A stretch of 64,000 nt of DNA from Bolinopsis microptera. Its lineage: Eukaryota; Ctenophora; Tentaculata; Lobata; Bolinopsidae. A model generated the notes under the pieces. It was not told where the DNA came from. It searched no databases and saw nothing but the letters and a program-made list of their open reading frames with translations. A program made the translations under genes and the position numbers. This document shows positions 59,101-64,000 of the stretch, one piece after another; the stretch's first letter is position 1; every line of letters starts with the position of its first letter. The stretch lies in NCBI RefSeq assembly GCF_026151205.1, contig NC_087084.1, positions 658,312-722,311 on the forward strand. Direction: 5' to 3'.

Positions 59101-62100
59101 TTATTAAAATAAGGTGGGTACCCTGAGAGCGTAGTTACAATAACACAGTACATTATTAAAATAAGGTGGGTACCCTGAGAGCGTAGTTACAATAACACAG
59201 TACATTATTAAAATAAGGTGGGTACCCTGAGAGCGTAGTTACAATAACACAGTACATTATTAAAATAAGGCAGGTACCCTGAGAGCGTAGTTACAATAAC
59301 ATAGTACATTATTAAAATAAGGTTATCACCCTGAGAGCGTAGTTACAATAACACAGTACATTATTAAAATAAGGTGGGTACCCTGAGAGCGTAGTTACAA
59401 TAACACAGTACATTATTAAAATAAGGTGGGTACCCTGAGAGCGTAGTTACAATAACACAGTACATTATTAAAATAAGGTGGGTACCCTGAGAGCGTAGTT
59501 ACAATAACATAGTACATTATTAAAATAAGGTGTTCACCCTGAGAGCGTAGTTACAATAACACAGTACATAATTAAAATAAGGTGGGTACCCTGAGAGCGT
59601 AGTTACAATAACACAGTACATTATTAAAATAAGGTGGGTACCCTGAGAGCGTAGTTACAATAACATAGTACATTATTAAAATAAGGTGTTCACCCTGAGA
59701 GCGTAGTTACAATAACACAGTACATTATTAAAATAAGGTGTTCACCCTGAGAGCGTAGTTACAATAACATAGTACATTATTAAAATAAGGTGATCACCCT
59801 GAGAGCGTAGTTACAATAACACAGTACATTATTAAAATAAGGTGGGTACCCTGAGAGCGTAGTTACAATAACATAGTACATTATTAAAATAAGGTGGGTA
59901 CCCTGAGAGCGTAGTTACAATAACACAGTACATTATTAAAATAAGGTGGGTACCCTGAGAGCGTAGTTACAATAACACAGTACATTATTAAAATAAGGTG
60001 GGTACCCTGAGAGCGTAGTTACAATAACACAGTACATTATTAAAATAAGGCGGGTACCCTGAGAGCGTAGTTACAATAACATAGTACATTATTAAAATAA
60101 GGTGTTCACCCTGAGAGCGTAGTTACAATAACACAGTACATTATTAAAATAAGGTGTTCACCCTGAGAGCGTAGTTACAATAACACAGTACATTATTAAA
60201 ATAAGGTGGGTACCCTGAGAGCGTAGTTACAATAACATAGTACATTATTAAAATAAGGTGTTCACCCTGAGAGCGTAGTTACAATAACACAGTACATTAT
60301 TAAAATAAGGTGTTCACCCTGAGAGCGTAGTTACAATAACACAGTACATTATTAAAATAAGGCGGGTACCCTGAGAGCGTAGTTACAATAACACAGTACA
60401 TTATTAAAATAAGGCGGGTACCCTGAGAGCGTAGTTACAATAACACAGTACATTATTAAAATAAGGTGTTCACCCTGAGAGCGTAGTTACAATAACACAG
60501 TACATTATTAAAATAAGGTGTTCACCCTGAGAGCGTAGTTACAATAACACAGTACATTATTAAAATAAGGCGGGTACCCTGAGAGCGTAGTTACAATAAC
60601 ACAGTACATTATTAAAATAAGGCGGGTACCCTGAGAGCGTAGTTACAATAACATAGTACATTATTAAAATAAGGCGGGTACCCTGAGAGCGTAGTTACAA
60701 TAACATAGTACATTATTAAAATAAGGTGGGTACCCTGAGAGCGTAGTTACAATAACACAGTACATTATTAAAATAAGGCGGGTACCCTGAGAGCGTAGTT
60801 ACAATAACACAGTACATTATTAAAATAAGGCGGGTACCCTGAGAGCGTAGTAACAATAACATAGTACATTATTAAAATAAGGCGGGTACCCTGAGAGCGT
60901 AGTTACAATAGCACAGTACATTATTAAAATAAGGTGGGTACCCTGAGAGCGTAGTTACAATAACACAGTACATTATTAAAATAAGGCGGGTACCCTGAGA
61001 GCGTAGTTACAATAGCACAGTACATTATTAAAATAAGGTGGGTACCCTGAGAGCGTAGTTACAATAACACAGTACATTATTAAAATAAGGTGGGTACCCT
61101 GAGAGCGTAGTTACAATAACATAGTACATTATTAAAATAAGGTGGGGACCCTGAGAGCGTAGTTACAATAACATAGTACATTATTAAAATAAGGTGGGGA
61201 CCCTGAGAGCGTAGTTACAATAACACAGTACATTATTAAAATAAGGTGGGTACCCTGAGAGCGTAGTTACAATAACATAGTACATTATTAAAATAAGGTG
61301 GGGACCCTGAGAGCGTAGTTACAATAACACAGTACATTATTAAAATAAGGTGGGTACCCTGAGAGCGTAGTTACAATAACACAGTACATTATTAAAATAA
61401 GGCGGGTACCCTGAGAGCGTAGTAACAATAACACAGTACATTATTAAAATAAGGCGGGTACCCTGAGAGCGTAGTTACAATAACACAGTACATTATTAAA
61501 ATAAGGTGTTCACCCTGAGAGCGTAGTTACAATAACACAGTACATTATTAAAATAAGGTGGGTACCCTGAGAGCGTAGTTACAATAACACAGTACATTAT
61601 TAAAATAAGGTGGGTACCCTGAGAGCGTAGTTACAATAACACAGTACATTATTAAAATAAGGCGGGTACCCTGAGAGCGTAGTTACAATAGCACAGTACA
61701 TTATTAAAATAAGGTGGGTACCCTGAGAGCGTAGTTACAATAACACAGTACATTATTAAAATAAGGTGGGTACCCTGAGAGCGTAGTTACAATAACACAG
61801 TACATTATTAAAATAAGGCGGGTACCCTGAGAGCGTAGTTACAATAACACAGTACATTATTAAAATAAGGTGGGTACCCTGAGAGCGTAGTTACAATAAC
61901 ACAGTACATTATTAAAATAAGGTGGGTACCCTGAGAGCGTAGTTACAATAACACAGTACATTATTAAAATAAGGTGGGTACCCTGAGAGCGTAATTACAA
62001 TAACACAGTACATTATTAAAATAAGGTGGGTACCCTGAGAGCGTAGTTACAATAACACAGTACATTATTAAAATAAGGTGGGTACCCTGAGAGCGTAGTT

Positions 62101-64000
62101 ACAATAACATAGTACATTATTAAAATAAGGTGGGTACCCTGAGAGCGTAGTTACAATAACACAGTACATTATTAAAATAAGGTGGGCACCCTGAGAGCGT
62201 AGTTACAATAACACAGTACATTATTAAAATAAGGTGGGGACCCTGAGAGCGTAGTTACAATAACATAGTACATTATTAAAATAAGGTGGGTACCCTGAGA
62301 GCGTAGTTACAATAACACAGTACATTATTAAAATAAGGTGTTCACCCTGAGAGCGTAGTTACAATAACATAGTACATTATTAAAATAAGGTGGGTACCCT
62401 GAGAGCATAGTTACAATAACACAGTACATTATTAAAATAAGGTGGGTACCCTGAGAGCATAGTTACAATAGCACAGTACATTATTAAAATAAGGTGGGTA
62501 CCCTGAGAGCATAGTTACAATAACACAGTACATTATTAAAATAAGGTGGGTACCCTGAGAGCATAGTTACAATAACACAGTACATTATTAAAATAAGGTG
62601 GGTACCCTGAGAGCGTAGTTACAATAACACAGTACATTATTAAAATAAGGTGGGTACCCTGAGAGCGTAGTTACAATAACACAGTACATTATTAAAATAA
62701 GGTGGGTACCCTGAGAGCGTAGTTACAATAACACAGTACATTATTAAAATAAGGTGGGTACCCTGAGAGCATAGTTACAATAACATAGTACATTATTAAA
62801 ATAAGGTGGGTACCCTGAGAGGGTAGTTACAATAACATAGTACATTATTAAAATAAGGTGGGTACCCTGAGAGCGTAGTTACAATAACACAGTACATTAT
62901 TAAAATAAGGCGGGTACCCTGAGAGCGTAGTTACAATAACACAGTACATTATTAAAATAAGGTGGGTACCCTGAGAGCGTAGTTACAATAACACAGTACA
63001 TTATTAAAATAAGGTGGGTACCCTGAGAGCGTAGTTACAATAACATAGTACATTATTAAAATAAGGTGATCACCCTGAGAGCGTAGTTACAATAACACAG
63101 TACATTATTAAAATAAGGTGGGTACCCTGAGAGCGTAGTTACAATAACACAGTACATTATTAAAATAAGGTGGGTACCCTGAGAGCGTAGTTACAATAAC
63201 ACAGTACATTATTAAAATAAGGTGATCACCCTGAGAGCGTAGTTACAATAACACAGTACATTATTAAAATAAGGTGGGCACCCTGAGAGCGTAGTTACAA
63301 TAACACAGTACATTATTAAAATAAGGTGGGTACCCTGAGAGCGTAGTTACAATAACACAGTACATTATTAAAATAAGGTGGGTACCCTGAGAGCGTAGTT
63401 ACAATAACACAGTACATTATTAAAATAAGGCGGGTACCCTGAGAGCGTAGTTACAATAACACAGTACATTATTAAAATAAGGCGGGTACCCTGAGAGCGT
63501 AGTTACAATAACACAGTACATTATTAAAATAAGGTGGGTACCCTGAGAGCGTAGTTACAATAACACAGTACATTATTAAAATAAGGTGGGTACCCTGAGA
63601 GCGTAGTTACAATAACACAGTACATTATTAAAATAAGGTGGGTACCCTGAGAGCGTAGTTACAATAACACAGTACATTATTAAAATAAGGTGGGTACCCT
63701 GAGAGCGTAGTTACAATAACACAGTACATTATTAAAATAAGGTGGGTACCCTGAGAGCGTAGTTACAATAACACAGTACATTATTAAAATAAGGTGGGTA
63801 CCCTGAGAGCGTAGTTACAATAACACAGTACATTATTAAAATAAGGTTATCACCCTGAGAGCGTAGTAACAATAACACAGTACATTATTAAAATAAGGTG
63901 GGTACCCTGAGAGCGTAGTTACAATAACACAGTACATTATTAAAATAAGGTGGGTACCCTGAGAGCGTAGTTACAATAACATAGTACATTATTAAAATAA
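56130..64000. repeat. 52-bp array, ~150 copies, running off the window
   Basis: The unit is TTACAATAACACAGTACATT plus ATTAAAATAAGGTGGGTACC plus CTGAGAGCGTAG. Positional variants are GGTGGGTA/GGCGGGTA/GGTGTTCA/GGTTATCA and ACAC/ACAT. On the minus strand each unit has CTACGCTCTCAG followed by GGTACC, a possible acceptor. Variants cluster in local blocks. Confidence 0.95.

Overview
This window is intron-rich animal nuclear DNA. It has spliced genes with GT..AG introns, a truncated LINE, foldback and MITE-like elements, a tRNA-headed hammerhead-ribozyme element, TTAGGG repeats and a very large load of satellite-like arrays. The arrays cover roughly 25-30 kb. I cannot name the species; a non-vertebrate metazoan with a repeat-laden genome fits best. 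There is no sign of bacterial operons.

Layout. (1) 1-4051, + strand: four exons forming the C-terminal part of a cationic amino-acid transporter (SLC7/CAT family). Its stop codon lies at the edge of a ~140-copy 22-bp array (4042-7128). (2) 8189-55109, - strand: I could assemble 31 exons by eye, about 1,210 codons. Exon phases agree at every junction except two (between 54991 and 48791, and between 25481 and 13595), where exons are probably missing. The protein reads as a VPS13-type bridge-like lipid transfer protein, perhaps closest to VPS13B. Neither its start nor its end is in view. (3) Two genes on the + strand lie inside introns of that gene: a secreted pentraxin-domain protein (22267-23276) and a single-exon, divergent rhodopsin-like GPCR (26324-27493). 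(4) The large intron 13.6-25.5 kb holds most mobile DNA: a TIR element, a duplicated old LINE-like block, a 277-nt hammerhead/tRNA element, a 1.1-kb foldback element carrying a coding fragment, and a 330-bp near-perfect hairpin MITE. (5) 30.85-31.30 kb is an interstitial (TTAGGG)n block bounded by 20-bp inverted repeats. (6) 48.9-52.4 kb is a homopolymer-corrupted version of the clean 56-bp array at 52.4-53.1 kb, so it looks like an assembly or base-calling artefact. A 5'-truncated LINE with a 12-bp target-site duplication follows. (7) 56.1-64 kb is a ~150-copy 52-bp array that runs off the window.

The most striking pattern is where the arrays sit. In case after case the repeat unit is not random intron. 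It contains an exon edge of the VPS13-like gene together with its splice donor or acceptor, amplified 3 to about 160 times. Unit lengths of 45, 75, 42 and 63 bp are multiples of three and keep the reading frame open. The same happens on a small scale at the last pentraxin exon, and at the stop codon of the transporter. Which copy the spliceosome uses, and why junctions are amplified, is the main open question.
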